NCBI RefSeq assembly: GCF_000313565.1
Contig: NZ_HE578924.1
Coordinates: 189,595-253,594 of the forward strand
Direction: 5' to 3'
From: Dielma fastidiosa
GTDB taxonomy: Bacteria; Bacillota_I; Bacilli_A; Erysipelotrichales; Erysipelotrichaceae
Length of the DNA stretch: 64,000 bases
Shown here piece after piece: positions 1 through 8,943 of the stretch; within the stretch, counting starts at the first letter, position 1, and each line of letters begins with the position of its first letter. The position numbers and the translations under genes were made by a program. The notes under the pieces were generated by a model, which searched no databases, was not told the DNA's origin, and was given only the letters and a program-made list of their open reading frames with translations.

Positions 1-879
1 CTTTCCATCTTGTTTGTCGTCAATGCTTGAAATTCTTGCGTTTGTAAGCAATTTCTGTTCAGCTTTATCCATATCTGGCTCAGCAATCAGCTCCCAATAT
101 GACCCAAGATATGTATAACGGCTATCATAAATCGTATAAGTATATCCGTCTTCTGTTTCGGCCCAATTTTCAGCTTTCAAAACATATGGTTCAATTTTGG
201 GGTATGTTTTTAATTCATTGATTAATCCCAATAAGTAAGTGGCTTGATCTGTATCCAGTAAATTACGAATATCATTAAATAGATCCTCAGCGCGAGCATA
301 TGTTTGCTGCACAAATGCATCGTAAGCTATTTGATATTGTTTAAAAAATGCCGTTGAATTGATGCTATCAATCAATCCGGTAACCCATCCACAAGCTTCT
401 TCATCACCTCTAAAATCGGTAATGTCCGCTTGTTGTATCTTATCTACTCCGCTGCGCACATAAACCTCAGCGAGCTTTAAGTCATAGTAATCATCATTTC
501 TAACGATTTCAGGTGGCACCGGTGCATCTGACAACTCCCCTTTAACGACAATCGTGGTAATCATACGGTCGATTTTATTTAAACGATTTACCACTATGTC
601 AATGCGATCCTGCGCTATATCTGAGTTAGCGATGCGCATTTTCTTTACACCATCTTTATTATCGTTCTGGTATCCGTGTCCCTCAATGATTGAGCGGCCG
701 TCCATTAACGATATAAACATGTTTTCGTCAAGAGATAAAACCATCAAGCCATCACCTTGACTTGCAAAGATTCCATTTCTAAAAAATGGTTTGAAGTGGT
801 TAGCGAAATCATCCGCATAATAGAGCCGATCGGGTACGCCGTCATTGAGTTGTGCATCAAATGGAAAATATTTTTCCAT
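1..879 (-). CDS. Phage baseplate/tail structural protein, 3' truncated by window edge
   Basis: An open frame of 293 codons runs off the left edge without a stop. It starts MEKYFPFDAQ behind a GGAAGG Shine-Dalgarno, 4 bases after the stop of the Gp37-like gene. The N-terminus (FPFDAQLNDGVPDRLYYADD, then FANHFKPFFRNGIF) resembles the N-terminal part of Firmicutes prophage structural proteins placed right after Gp37-like proteins, probably upper-baseplate or receptor-binding. The middle region carries many charged helical stretches. Function is inferred from position and similarity; the C-terminus is not visible. Confidence 0.7.
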   Translation of the reverse strand, partial: MEKYFPFDAQLNDGVPDRLYYADDFANHFKPFFRNGIFASQGDGLMVLSLDENMFISLMDGRSIIEGHGYQNDNKDGVKKMRIANSDIAQDRIDIVVNRLNKIDRMITTIVVKGELSDAPVPPEIVRNDDYYDLKLAEVYVRSGVDKIQQADITDFRGDEEACGWVTGLIDSINSTAFFKQYQIAYDAFVQQTYARAEDLFNDIRNLLDTDQATYLLGLINELKTYPKIEPYVLKAENWAETEDGYTYTIYDSRYTYLGSYWELIAEPDMDKAEQKLLTNARISSIDDKQDGK

Positions 880-883
880 CCCA

Positions 884-1870
884 TCACCTTCCTTTCTTTT
901 TTAGCTTGTCAAATATTGTCGGAATACTATCACCGAACGTAGTAGTCCTAGTTATCGTATCAGTACAATAAAAGGAAACCTCTAACAAAGGCCTTTGAGC
1001 AATCAGATTACTCTCGTAATCTTCAAATGTCACGACATCACCAAGTTTATAATCCCTGCCATACTGATAGAGTTCATTATCAATAACCTCAAACTCGGCA
1101 CTTATCAGCGGCTTGCTGTCTGCAAGCCGCTCATCAATCACTGTTATGTCTGCCCCCTCTACGATAAACTCACGTCGTTCAATGCCAGCAGCAGCGCCTT
1201 TACTTGTTAGCACGCCATCATTGTTAAGGTAGCCAACATTTTTGGTGTCCTGTTGCTGTTGATAAACATCTTTGTTGGAGATGTTGTTGTTGCGGTCAGA
1301 AAAGATTACATCATCAGTCTTATCCTCACCCTGAATAAGTCTAAAGCTGTACAACTCTTCTTCAGGTATATAATCAATCGTATAGCCTAATTCTGCCCTT
1401 GATAAAGCCGTATTGACCGTCTCAGCTACTTCCATATTCTCCAGTGTATATTCAACTGCTGGGGATGTTTCTATGCCTTGTGCGTTAAATACAAATCCGT
1501 CAACCTTTCTGTCCATGTCTTCCGGATTTATAAAAGTATCATTAAGCAGTGTTTCTACCTGACTTTCATAACTTGCGTTTGTTTTAAACGTCACCGCCTT
1601 AATTACTCTGCGGCTAAGCAGTGAGTTTATATGCAGCCCTGATATCTCATAAGTATTAGCACCATCATCGCTAAATACATGAATATTTTCAACAATGAAA
1701 GCATCATCACCAATCATTAAAATGTCATTTTGAAAAAAAGACCTTGCCACATCACCATCATTAAGCGTTAACGTGAATGTGCCGGCACCGCGATGCTTCA
1801 GTACATATTCAAGCGACAAATAAGCCGCAATAATCTCCACAAGCTTAAAATTTCTATATAAGTACATCAT
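884..1870 (-). CDS. Siphovirus ReqiPepy6 Gp37-like tail protein
   Basis: 328 residues. The pattern of a YLYRNFKL start, a EYVLKHRGAGTFTLTL stretch, a central LSRRVI segment and a C-terminal YKLGDVVTF motif is typical of the Gp37-like/phage tail hub family, which forms the baseplate hub below the distal tail protein. It overlaps the stop of the upstream Dit gene by 4 bases and is followed directly by the baseplate gene, so the three are translationally coupled. Family assignment is by recognition; no catalytic residues are expected. Confidence 0.8.
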   Translation of the reverse strand: MMYLYRNFKLVEIIAAYLSLEYVLKHRGAGTFTLTLNDGDVARSFFQNDILMIGDDAFIVENIHVFSDDGANTYEISGLHINSLLSRRVIKAVTFKTNASYESQVETLLNDTFINPEDMDRKVDGFVFNAQGIETSPAVEYTLENMEVAETVNTALSRAELGYTIDYIPEEELYSFRLIQGEDKTDDVIFSDRNNNISNKDVYQQQQDTKNVGYLNNDGVLTSKGAAAGIERREFIVEGADITVIDERLADSKPLISAEFEVIDNELYQYGRDYKLGDVVTFEDYESNLIAQRPLLEVSFYCTDTITRTTTFGDSIPTIFDKLKKKGR

Positions 1871-2703
1871 AAGTAAAGTGGTCTGTACGTTACGATTACA
1901 TCAAGGTTCGTAACGTTCCTTTCTGCATTGTATTCAACTTCATTTAATCCAACATCAAGGTTATAAAACTCGGTTTCCTTACGTTTTAATATAGTGCTGT
2001 CTTTTTGCTCGTTTAGATAAATAACCGGTGATTGCCCAAGCATGTCAACAGTGATTAAGTCACCTTTTGCCATCTCATAGTTAAGGCGGATATACTTATC
2101 ACCCTTTTTGATATAAGGGTTGCTGACGGTACCGCCAGATGCCTTAAAGGTTACTTTAAATCCACAGTCAACATCGCCGATGTTGTCAATGTTACTGACC
2201 AGTGAGTTACGACGTAACCCAAAACTCATGCCACCAATAAAAGTGATTGGAAAAGATAAAGTTGCCTCAACAAAAGCCAGATATTCAGTGCGCGGTACAT
2301 CCTGCCAAAAAGGTGCATGCGCCACAAAATCAAGCATGACCGTGCCATACCCACCGTTGTGTTTTATAACCGGTGTCGTTTCCAGTTTTACTTTTATCTC
2401 TCGTTCGGAATTTTTTGTAATGTGCTTTAAAGTGCCGGTGTAGCGTGGGTTAAATATTCTTTTTAACTCTCGTTCAAATTCGATGGTTTTTAAATTGACT
2501 TGATAAAAGCAGTCAACACTAATCGGTCTTGTATCAAACGTCTGGGATACAAGTGTTTCACCGTCTTGGTTTGAATTTTTGACAGTGTTATAAGTCACTG
2601 ACAATTCATCAGTAAAACTTTTACAAATGAGGTTGGAGAACCAGCTTATCTCGACTGATTCCCCTCTCTCATTGGTGTAAATTAATTTTTCACTTTTTAA
2701 CAT
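1867..2703 (-). CDS. Distal tail (Dit) / phage tail family protein
   Basis: 278 residues starting MLKSEKLIYTNERGE, with GGGGG just upstream; the longer frame to 2799 only runs through the tape-measure gene. The sequence has the Sipho_tail/Dit look: an early YNT element, a FDTRPI turn, a FERELKRIFNPRYTG segment, then a beta-rich galectin-like second half with a FWQD element. Dit links the tail tube to the baseplate hub. It lies between tape measure and Gp37-like genes, the standard order. Confidence 0.85.
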   Translation of the reverse strand: MLKSEKLIYTNERGESVEISWFSNLICKSFTDELSVTYNTVKNSNQDGETLVSQTFDTRPISVDCFYQVNLKTIEFERELKRIFNPRYTGTLKHITKNSEREIKVKLETTPVIKHNGGYGTVMLDFVAHAPFWQDVPRTEYLAFVEATLSFPITFIGGMSFGLRRNSLVSNIDNIGDVDCGFKVTFKASGGTVSNPYIKKGDKYIRLNYEMAKGDLITVDMLGQSPVIYLNEQKDSTILKRKETEFYNLDVGLNEVEYNAERNVTNLDVIVTYRPLYL

Positions 2704-2704
2704 T

Positions 2705-5089
2705 CTAAACCCCCAACGCAAGTTTCTTAAGTTCCCTTGCCGTCTTTCGAGCCATGCCGGCTTCATCAAGCTTATCGGTGTAAATGTTTTGAGTAACACT
2801 AATGCCGCCCTTTCCAGATCCGTTGCGGATTTCTTCCGCCTGCTTAGCTGGAACGATCATTTCACCCTTATGTACGATTGCACGATAGCCATCAAACGGT
2901 ACATTCCATAGTCCTGCGGCATGGCTACCATCAGCATCTCGACCGTTCTTTGACCCTGAGCCACCGGCCATCTCATCATTTGCTGACCGCCAAAACATCA
3001 ACTTATCTAACAGCCAATTTACTTTTTCAGATACCCAACTGCTTAAATCGTTCCAAATTGACTTCATACCTTCCCATACATTTTGAAAAAGCTTTTTACC
3101 GGCATTTAAAAAGTCAGATGCAAATCCAACAATATCATTGAGTATATTTTGAATTTTATTGACGATCCATTCTACAATCTTCCCGAATATTTCCATAATG
3201 CCGTCGAACATTACAGCAAACAAGTTACAGATACCATTCACTATATCTCCGACGAGCTGCTGCAAGGCAATCCACAAGCCTTCCCAGTCACCACTGAATA
3301 AGGCTATGAACACCTCAACTAAATCCATGATTATTTTTAGAGCGGTATCGATGATTACTTTAATACCATCAAACACAAAAGAAAAATTCTCCTGAATGAA
3401 CTGGAGAATTTCGCTGATTCTTTGTTTTATTAATTCCCATAACTGAAGGATATTGTCTCGGAACTCTTCGTTTGTGTTCCACAAATACAAGAACGCTGCT
3501 ACAAGCGCGCCGATTGCTGCAATGATAGCAAGTATCGGTGCTGCCGGCAACGAGATAGCACCAGCAAGGCTAGGAAAAAGCTTGTTAACAAGTGGCGTAA
3601 TATTCGATATCAGCTTGCCAAACATTCCAGACAACCCCGAAACCGCGATAAATGCGGGGCCGATGGCCGCCACGATACCACCAATTAATATAATGATTTT
3701 CTGAGCACCTTTCGGCATGCTGTTAAATCTATCCATGAGCAGTTTGAATTTATCTGCTAATGACTTTAAAATCGGTCCGATTGTTTTAGCGATAATCTCC
3801 CCTAAATCGTGCAACGCAAGCTGAAACGTTTGCATTGCAAGCTGCGTATCGTCAACCTCATCAACTATCATGCCATAAGTTCCCTCTAGTGTGCCTTGAG
3901 AGTTAACTAATTCATTAATGAAATCCTGATACTCAAATTTACCTTGAGCGATTGCATCTTTTAATTCCGGGCCAGCCTTGTTGCCAAATGTTTCCATTGC
4001 TAAAGATATGGCATCAACGTCATTGCCGGCATCCGCTAACGATTTGATTTCGTTAACTACATTACCGATTTCTGCCTTTGCATCTTTACCATCATTTGTA
4101 AAGCTTACAACGGCTTTTTTCATGCCGGCAAGAGCTGACTCGACATTGACACCTTCCACTTCCCACTTAGCAAGCATTCCGATAGCTTCATCATTTGCAA
4201 AGCCTAATTCTTTGAGTGCTGCACCATTTTTTGTATAGCCGTCTGCCAGCGATAAAACATCTTTGCCAGATATCTGCGCTGCCTTTGATAGCATGTCTAA
4301 GGTTTTTCCATAGTCCTCAGTCGGGATATCGGCATTTTTCATCATTCGTGTTACCGACTGAATACCGCTGACTACATCGACACCATTGATTTTACTAAAT
4401 TGTAAGGCCAGTATAGACGCGTTTTCCAGTTCATCACCGTTTAATCCTAATCGCGTGTTTAATTCACCGACCGCACCGCCGATATTAGCAAAGTCATCGG
4501 GTATCTGCTGAGCCACATTCTCATAGACATTTTGTAGCTGTTTTGCTTGTTCGCCAGTTGCACCGGTCGCAGTCATTATACGGTCTAAACCTTCATCGAC
4601 TGCGTTCATGGCTGCGATACTTCCGGCAGCAATGCCGGCCATCGCCGCTGTCACTGGCAACATGGCATTGCCTAGTTCACCGGTCTTTTTGCTGAATGCT
4701 TCAACATGGACTCCCATCTTCTCAAGTGTCACATTACAGTTTTTTAGCTGATTTTCATAGCTTTCAAGTTTGCTTTTTGTCTTTACGATTTCATCTTGTA
4801 GGTCTCTGAATTCCTTACTGTCAACATTGCCCTGTTCGGCTACCATCTTTTTTTGTGCATCTGTCAGTGCATTTAGTTTAGATTTTGTTGTTTCTACCTG
4901 CTCACCTAATAGCTTTTGCTTACGCTCTAAAAGTTCAGTATTTGATGGATCGAGTTTTAATAAGTTTTGGACATTACGCAGTTCTCTTTGAGTGTTGGAT
5001 AAATCCTTGTTAACGTCTTTTAGGCTCTTGGTTATACCGTTGGTATCAGCACCCAATACAACGGTGATACCTTCAACCTTACTCGCCAA
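2705..5089 (-). CDS. Tail tape measure protein, TP901 family
   Basis: About 794 residues. The N-terminal third is a coiled coil (DVNKDLSNTQRELRNVQNLL), followed by a TP901-type core (IPDDFANIGGAVGELNTRLG), several hydrophobic segments around residues 450-550, and amphipathic helices. The C-terminus includes AAGLWNVPFDGYRAIVHKGE, a typical tape-measure tail. It sets tail length and helps DNA entry. The best start is TTG at 5089, 8 bases after AGGGAGG; GTG codons at 5095 and 5098 would sit on the Shine-Dalgarno itself. Confidence 0.93.
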   Translation of the reverse strand: MASKVEGITVVLGADTNGITKSLKDVNKDLSNTQRELRNVQNLLKLDPSNTELLERKQKLLGEQVETTKSKLNALTDAQKKMVAEQGNVDSKEFRDLQDEIVKTKSKLESYENQLKNCNVTLEKMGVHVEAFSKKTGELGNAMLPVTAAMAGIAAGSIAAMNAVDEGLDRIMTATGATGEQAKQLQNVYENVAQQIPDDFANIGGAVGELNTRLGLNGDELENASILALQFSKINGVDVVSGIQSVTRMMKNADIPTEDYGKTLDMLSKAAQISGKDVLSLADGYTKNGAALKELGFANDEAIGMLAKWEVEGVNVESALAGMKKAVVSFTNDGKDAKAEIGNVVNEIKSLADAGNDVDAISLAMETFGNKAGPELKDAIAQGKFEYQDFINELVNSQGTLEGTYGMIVDEVDDTQLAMQTFQLALHDLGEIIAKTIGPILKSLADKFKLLMDRFNSMPKGAQKIIILIGGIVAAIGPAFIAVSGLSGMFGKLISNITPLVNKLFPSLAGAISLPAAPILAIIAAIGALVAAFLYLWNTNEEFRDNILQLWELIKQRISEILQFIQENFSFVFDGIKVIIDTALKIIMDLVEVFIALFSGDWEGLWIALQQLVGDIVNGICNLFAVMFDGIMEIFGKIVEWIVNKIQNILNDIVGFASDFLNAGKKLFQNVWEGMKSIWNDLSSWVSEKVNWLLDKLMFWRSANDEMAGGSGSKNGRDADGSHAAGLWNVPFDGYRAIVHKGEMIVPAKQAEEIRNGSGKGGISVTQNIYTDKLDEAGMARKTARELKKLALGV

Positions 5090-5662
5090 TGCCACCACCT
5101 CCCTTTATCGCTCTTTCTACTGCTTCATAATCTGTATCAACAATTTCTAACCGTTTGGCATTCTCCAAATATTCTTGCCCTGCTTCTGTCTTTTCCAGAT
5201 TATAGATAAAGGCATCACGCTGGTAGAGCAAAAATTCATCAATGCGCAAATCCCATAATTGCAAAAAGTTTAGTCCAGTATAATCGCTGACAATTTTAAA
5301 ATTAAGTGTAGAAATATCATATCCCTCACTATCCTTATCGGTAGGATAATAAGGGATTTTTAGTTTGGGTCATTGGCTACCTCACCAACAAATTCTACAT
5401 ACGATTTAATAAATTCAAACAAGTTGTCCATTGAAAAAATCGCAATGTCAGTTTCTTTCACTGTTCGCTTACCCTTGTTGTTTCTTAGAATTTTCAATAC
5501 CAGCTGCTTGATGTCACTCATCTTCATTTTTTCTTTATCAAACGATTCTAATTCTTCAAGTAAATTAAGTTGTGGCGGCAATAACAGCAGCGTATATTTA
5601 TCACTGATTTTTACTTTAAGTGTCCGCTCGTTGTTATGTGTAAAATCAAAAAATCGATCCAT
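5079..5662 (-). CDS. Tail assembly chaperone GT-like frameshift product
   Basis: Predicted -1 frameshift product of 100 + 94 residues (join of 5662-5363 and 5363-5079). The downstream half includes the stretch LQLWDLRIDEFLLYQRDAF and ends GGGGIGE. No good start codon or Shine-Dalgarno serves the downstream frame alone; the only candidate, a TTG at 5264, leaves about 95 bases of open frame unused. The end overlaps the tape measure start by 11 bases. In lambda, the T domain of gpGT recruits tail-tube subunits to the tape measure complex. Confidence 0.85.
5360..5662 (-). CDS. Tail assembly chaperone (G-like protein)
   Basis: 100 residues starting MDRFFDFTHNNERTLKVKIS and ending EVANDPN. Size, beta-rich start, helical end, and position between the major tail protein and tape measure genes fit the short tail chaperone that coats the tape measure during tail assembly. 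Its ATG shares a base with the TAA of the major tail protein. The last two sense codons form the frameshift site described at 5363-5369. Confidence 0.85.
   Translation of the reverse strand: MDRFFDFTHNNERTLKVKISDKYTLLLLPPQLNLLEELESFDKEKMKMSDIKQLVLKILRNNKGKRTVKETDIAIFSMDNLFEFIKSYVEFVGEVANDPN
5363..5369 (-). promoter_or_regulatory. Programmed -1 frameshift site C CCA AAC
   Basis: The zero frame reads GAC CCA AAC TAA, so CCCAAAC is in the canonical X XXY YYZ phase with the stop codon right behind it. Slipping back one base continues CTA AAA ATC and stays open to 5079. This is the classic arrangement of siphovirus G/GT tail chaperones. Confidence 0.9.
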
Positions 5663-6213
5663 TATGCTGCCACCTCTACTTTATTGCCTAATTGCAATTT
5701 TATTTTAGTTCCGGCATCATCAAGCGCTTCACCTTTTACCTCTAAATCAACGACTGTCGCGCCATCTTGCTTAAACGCTAGTTCAAATCCTTTTTGGTTA
5801 ACACCTACCACAGTTGCCCGCACTGGGCGCAAAGGGTTGCTGTTAACAAAATGAAATAGGTGTGTCTTACCATCGTGATTTCCTACGCCGCCGATCAGCA
5901 CCGTTTCGACACCATCTTTTTCTGAAACTCTTGCGGTCGAAGTTAGCAGTTTGAAGGTATCACCAATTAAAGTCATCAAGCCACTCTTAAAAATAGCTTC
6001 ATCAGAGTTGAAGATGACTACCGTTACTTCGTTGAGGTCACTCGTTTCTTCGTTGAGTGTTGGTGTGTATGTTACGGTGGCACCACCTTTAATTGCACCT
6101 ACAAGGTTTTCTTCTGTTTCAATTTCTTCATTTTCAGGTATAACGCCTGTAAATTCTTTGTGATACAGCTTTCCACTGCCAAGTATTACATCCTTTTTCT
6201 TAGGTTTGCTCAT
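5662..6213 (-). CDS. Major tail tube protein
   Basis: 183 residues, beta-rich and acidic, starting MSKPKKKDVILGSGKLYHKE. The layout matches phi13/TP901-type major tail proteins, which polymerise as hexameric rings into the tail tube. It carries ATVTYTPTLNEE near residue 45 and a C-terminal VVDLEVKGEALDDAGTKI segment. It sits between the tail terminator gene (3-base gap) and the chaperone gene. No appended Ig domain is seen here, unlike the capsid gene. Confidence 0.88.
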   Translation of the reverse strand: MSKPKKKDVILGSGKLYHKEFTGVIPENEEIETEENLVGAIKGGATVTYTPTLNEETSDLNEVTVVIFNSDEAIFKSGLMTLIGDTFKLLTSTARVSEKDGVETVLIGGVGNHDGKTHLFHFVNSNPLRPVRATVVGVNQKGFELAFKQDGATVVDLEVKGEALDDAGTKIKLQLGNKVEVAA

Positions 6214-6216
6214 GTT

Positions 6217-6540
6217 TTAATCCTCCTTTATGATTAAAAAAGAGAACGTGAAGGATGTCAGGAAACGCTTCTCGCTCTCTAAATAAATTGTTTCTGATTG
6301 TTCGACATCTACACCGGTCAACAAATCAAGTATCTTGTTTTCTACTGATACCTCTTTATTCCTTGTGTAGAGTTCGATTGTGTAACTGTATTCAATCAAT
6401 TCACTACCTTCATCACTTCCGCTGATGGTTGCAGAATAAGTGTAAATTAAATAGTCTTTCGTTTGCTTTTGCTTAAATAGGTTATAAGCAACTGGCAATC
6501 CGATTGTTTCTAATGCCTTGCTTAGTTCTAATGGGTTCAT
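6217..6540 (-). CDS. Tail terminator / neck protein
   Basis: 107 residues, starting MNPLELSKALETIGLPVAYN. The early LPVAY motif followed by alternating beta strands (DYLIYTYSA, YSYTIELYT) is typical of the minor tail terminator family that closes the tail tube. It overlaps the upstream gp10-like gene by 4 bases. The call rests on synteny plus this pattern. Confidence 0.75.
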   Translation of the reverse strand: MNPLELSKALETIGLPVAYNLFKQKQTKDYLIYTYSATISGSDEGSELIEYSYTIELYTRNKEVSVENKILDLLTGVDVEQSETIYLESEKRFLTSFTFSFLIIKED

Positions 6541-6908
6541 TCAAATTCCCCCTTTATGTCCTCTAACAAGAGTTCATTGTACTTTTCTTCATTTCTTTTG
6601 ATGTGCGGGAATTTACGCGTCATCTTAGTACCACCAGCAGTACGGTGCCCGTTCTCCAAAAGGTGTGTAAGTTCTGGGCGCGTGGTATTTGCACCCTTTA
6701 TTTTGACGTAGTCTTTGCCAAGCGTAACTTTTGCTTTCCAGCCTTTAGCATATTTACCCGTTTTTTTAGGAGCGTCACTTTTTATAGCCTCTACCATTTC
6801 TTTTCCACGCTTCTTGACATGCTCATTGATTTTATTACTTTTATCATCGGACCACTTGTTTAATTCGCTCATCACAGAGCTGCTTAAATCATCAACATCA
6901 ATTTTCAT
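6537..6908 (-). CDS. HK97 gp10-like head-tail joining protein
   Basis: 123 residues. The diagnostic segment is SDAPKKTGKYAKGWKAK followed by HLLENGHRTAGG, with a C-terminal helix. HK97 gp10-like proteins join the head connector to the tail terminator. It overlaps the terminator gene by 4 bases and follows the head-closure gene by 2 bases. Confidence 0.9.
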   Translation of the reverse strand: MKIDVDDLSSSVMSELNKWSDDKSNKINEHVKKRGKEMVEAIKSDAPKKTGKYAKGWKAKVTLGKDYVKIKGANTTRPELTHLLENGHRTAGGTKMTRKFPHIKRNEEKYNELLLEDIKGEFE

Positions 6909-6910
6909 GG

Positions 6911-7201
6911 CTAAACCTCATTACAATATAGTTCGTATTTATCTGATTTTTCATCATAATACGTCCTATAAACGGCTTGTACTTCATGGTTAAATAAAAC
7001 CATATTTTCGTTGTGATAATCAGCAAAGAAAACCCTGAACATCTTTGATGCCTTTAAGCCGTTGACAGCTGCTTTGTAAAATTCATTACTACCGATTGAA
7101 CATACTTCAGCAAAAACAGTTCGGCTATCAGCAATATTGGCATTGCCGTCCGCATCATAGGATAGACTAACTTCGTTAAATAATTGTATCGTTGTTTCCA
7201 T
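6911..7201 (-). CDS. Phage head closure protein
   Basis: 96 residues from ATG at 7201 (METTIQLFNE), placed behind GAGGAG; a GTG two codons earlier is possible. Beta-rich; the EVCSIGSNEFYKAA element followed by a KMFRVFFADYHNE strand matches the SPP1 gp16/head-closure group that plugs the portal after DNA packaging. The gene overlaps the end of the gp6-like gene. Confidence 0.75.
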   Translation of the reverse strand: METTIQLFNEVSLSYDADGNANIADSRTVFAEVCSIGSNEFYKAAVNGLKASKMFRVFFADYHNENMVLFNHEVQAVYRTYYDEKSDKYELYCNEV

Positions 7202-7460
7202 ATTCACTCCTCGATAATGCCAATGACGCTACTTGCGTGTCGTATGATTTTTGTAACTTTTCAGAATTTGGGTTATTCCCAAAATACGCTTTGCAATACG
7301 TCTTGACTGCTTGTTCGATAAGCGGATCAGTATCATCATATTTGATACCATTACGAATTAAATCACGTTTGCACGCCTCCATCAACGGTTTAATGTCTGG
7401 TTCGTCAAAATCATCACAGCTTATCCGCAGAACACACTTTACTTTTTCCAACAGATCCAT
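7176..7460 (-). CDS. Head-tail connector (gp6-like)
   Basis: 94 residues starting MDLLEKVKCVLRISCDDFDE. The pattern of an N-terminal helix, an acidic D-rich loop, then DPLIEQAVKTYCKAYFG is typical of the phage gp6/DNA-packaging connector family that sits under the portal. It directly follows the Ig-like frame in the same operon; its ATG shares the last base of that stop region. Confidence 0.8.
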   Translation of the reverse strand: MDLLEKVKCVLRISCDDFDEPDIKPLMEACKRDLIRNGIKYDDTDPLIEQAVKTYCKAYFGNNPNSEKLQKSYDTQVASLALSRSEYGNNDTII

Positions 7461-7723
7461 TATTCAGTATCCACCACAATAATTTTCAGCGGTACATTAC
7501 CTTTGTCAGTGATGACAGTTAAATTCTTTTCACCTACTGATAAAGTTTCAAGATATTCAACTGTGAAGCTGATTGTTCCGTTTTCGATAGTATAGTTTGC
7601 TGGATTTACTGTTGCTGTGTGATTTTTAATGGCAGAAACATTGCCTTCAGCAACAACAAAAGTCACCGGGTTATTGCTTCCTTTAATGTAGGTGACTTCT
7701 GCCGTTTCTGTTGTTGCTAAGCT
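7460..7723 (-). CDS. X2/Ig-like domain appended to the capsid protein by -1 frameshift
   Basis: 87-residue extension in the -1 frame relative to the capsid gene, beginning SLATTETAEVTYIKG and ending KIIVVDTE. The core (ANYTIENGTISFTVEYLETL then VGEKNLTVITDKG) matches the X2 immunoglobulin-like module. An in-frame GTG at 7666 is the only internal start and lacks a good Shine-Dalgarno, whereas the frame is open back through the A7 slip site. Ig-like domains on phage capsids are known and are thought to help adhesion. The fusion protein would be 494 residues. Confidence 0.75.
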   Translation of the reverse strand, partial: SLATTETAEVTYIKGSNNPVTFVVAEGNVSAIKNHTATVNPANYTIENGTISFTVEYLETLSVGEKNLTVITDKGNVPLKIIVVDTE

Positions 7724-8943
7724 TTTTTTAATTCCAAGTAAGCAAATGCTTTTTCTGTGCGAATATCGCCATCCATGATTGCATAGGCGATATAGTCCGT
7801 GGTGCGTAGTTTTTTATGATCTTCCTGATCCAGCGTCATTTGCTTATTGATATTAAGGTGGTATCCCTTGTTAGCATTACCAAACAACAATGTATCCACA
7901 GAATCGTCCTCCTCGACTACGAAGCCAAACAAACGACCTACTCCGCCAGCTGTTGTATCTGCTACAAAATAAGGTCTGCCTGTTGTATCCTTTACATTTG
8001 CCAGAGTACCCCAGATAAAGTTACTAGTTGCATAAAATTTTGCTCCTTTTTTATAAATACCTTTAACCTTCGCAATCATATTGGTGATATTTTCATAGGT
8101 CAGCGTTGCTGTGGACTCAACCTCAACGACCTGTGGTTTATTTGTTTGTGCCAACAGGGCGGTTTTAATACCTCTAGGTTCGTCTTTGTCGCTTGACTCT
8201 GATGCCGCTTTGCCTTTGCCACTAAACACACCATATGCAGCTGCTACGCCCATCTTTTCAGCCAGCATTGACTGAATAAATGGAATAAATTCATCAACGG
8301 CCATTTCTTTCAATTTCCATGATACGGTAATATCTCTTGCCAGTTCACAGCCATGAAGCGTAGCTTTACCAAATGTTTCGCTTCCTTCCTCAATCTCTGT
8401 ATCTTCATCATACCACGCGGCTGAAGAAGATGTTTCTGATTTTAGTACAGTCAGCGCACCCTTAACCGATGTTTTTAATACATCAGCGTATAAAGGATAA
8501 ACTTCGCCTACTTCTTTCCAGATGCCAGCAACAATTGTTTCTGGGATCAGGATTGCATGTGTTCCGGTCGTTAATACATCATTGTTTAGATTTTTATTAA
8601 CTTCATCCATTCTTGTCTGCTCATCATCAGTCAAGCGTAAATTCATCATGGTTTTAGCCCATGCATTCGTGTAGATGTCATCTTCTTTCTTATCCTCATG
8701 CATCACAGCAAATGGCTTTCCATCAGAAAGGTTTGTCCCTTTGTTATTAATGTTAGTGACAACTTCATTGTCCTTTAGTGCTTCAATATTGGCCGCCGCT
8801 CTGCATGCATTTTCAAACTCTCCGTCCAAGTCTTTTACTTCTTGTACTTTAGCTTCTGCCTCGACTGTTTTTCCGGCATCAAGAAGCATGCTTGCTTCAT
8901 TCATTAATTCCTTGCGTTTGTTTAAATACTGTTCTTTATTCAT
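7717..8943 (-). CDS. Major capsid protein, HK97 family
   Basis: 408 residues. The N-terminal 100 residues are a charged coiled coil (KELMNEASMLLDAGKTVEAE), the expected scaffolding delta domain removed by the neighbouring protease. The HK97 fold follows, with VLTTGTHAILIPETIVAGIW, an E-loop region, and a C-terminal IAYAIMDGDIRTEKAFAYLE. It overlaps the protease gene by 8 bases. An A7 tract near the stop allows a longer Ig-tagged form. Confidence 0.95.
   Translation of the reverse strand: MNKEQYLNKRKELMNEASMLLDAGKTVEAEAKVQEVKDLDGEFENACRAAANIEALKDNEVVTNINNKGTNLSDGKPFAVMHEDKKEDDIYTNAWAKTMMNLRLTDDEQTRMDEVNKNLNNDVLTTGTHAILIPETIVAGIWKEVGEVYPLYADVLKTSVKGALTVLKSETSSSAAWYDEDTEIEEGSETFGKATLHGCELARDITVSWKLKEMAVDEFIPFIQSMLAEKMGVAAAYGVFSGKGKAASESSDKDEPRGIKTALLAQTNKPQVVEVESTATLTYENITNMIAKVKGIYKKGAKFYATSNFIWGTLANVKDTTGRPYFVADTTAGGVGRLFGFVVEEDDSVDTLLFGNANKGYHLNINKQMTLDQEDHKKLRTTDYIAYAIMDGDIRTEKAFAYLELKKA
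7723..7729 (-). promoter_or_regulatory. Candidate -1 frameshift site A AAA AAA at capsid gene end
   Basis: The zero frame reads TTA AAA AAA GCT TAG; the heptamer is in the correct phase with the stop one codon later. The -1 frame continues AGC TTA GCA into the Ig-like module. No stimulatory structure could be computed by eye. Confidence 0.75.

Noticed and set aside
5079..5264. Separate 61-residue gene before tape measure
   Set aside because: Its only start is a TTG without a Shine-Dalgarno, while the frame is open back to the frameshift site; treated as the T half of the chaperone.
7460..7666. Independent 68-residue Ig-like gene
   Set aside because: GTG start lacks a good ribosome site and cuts the domain; the frame extends to the A7 slip site.
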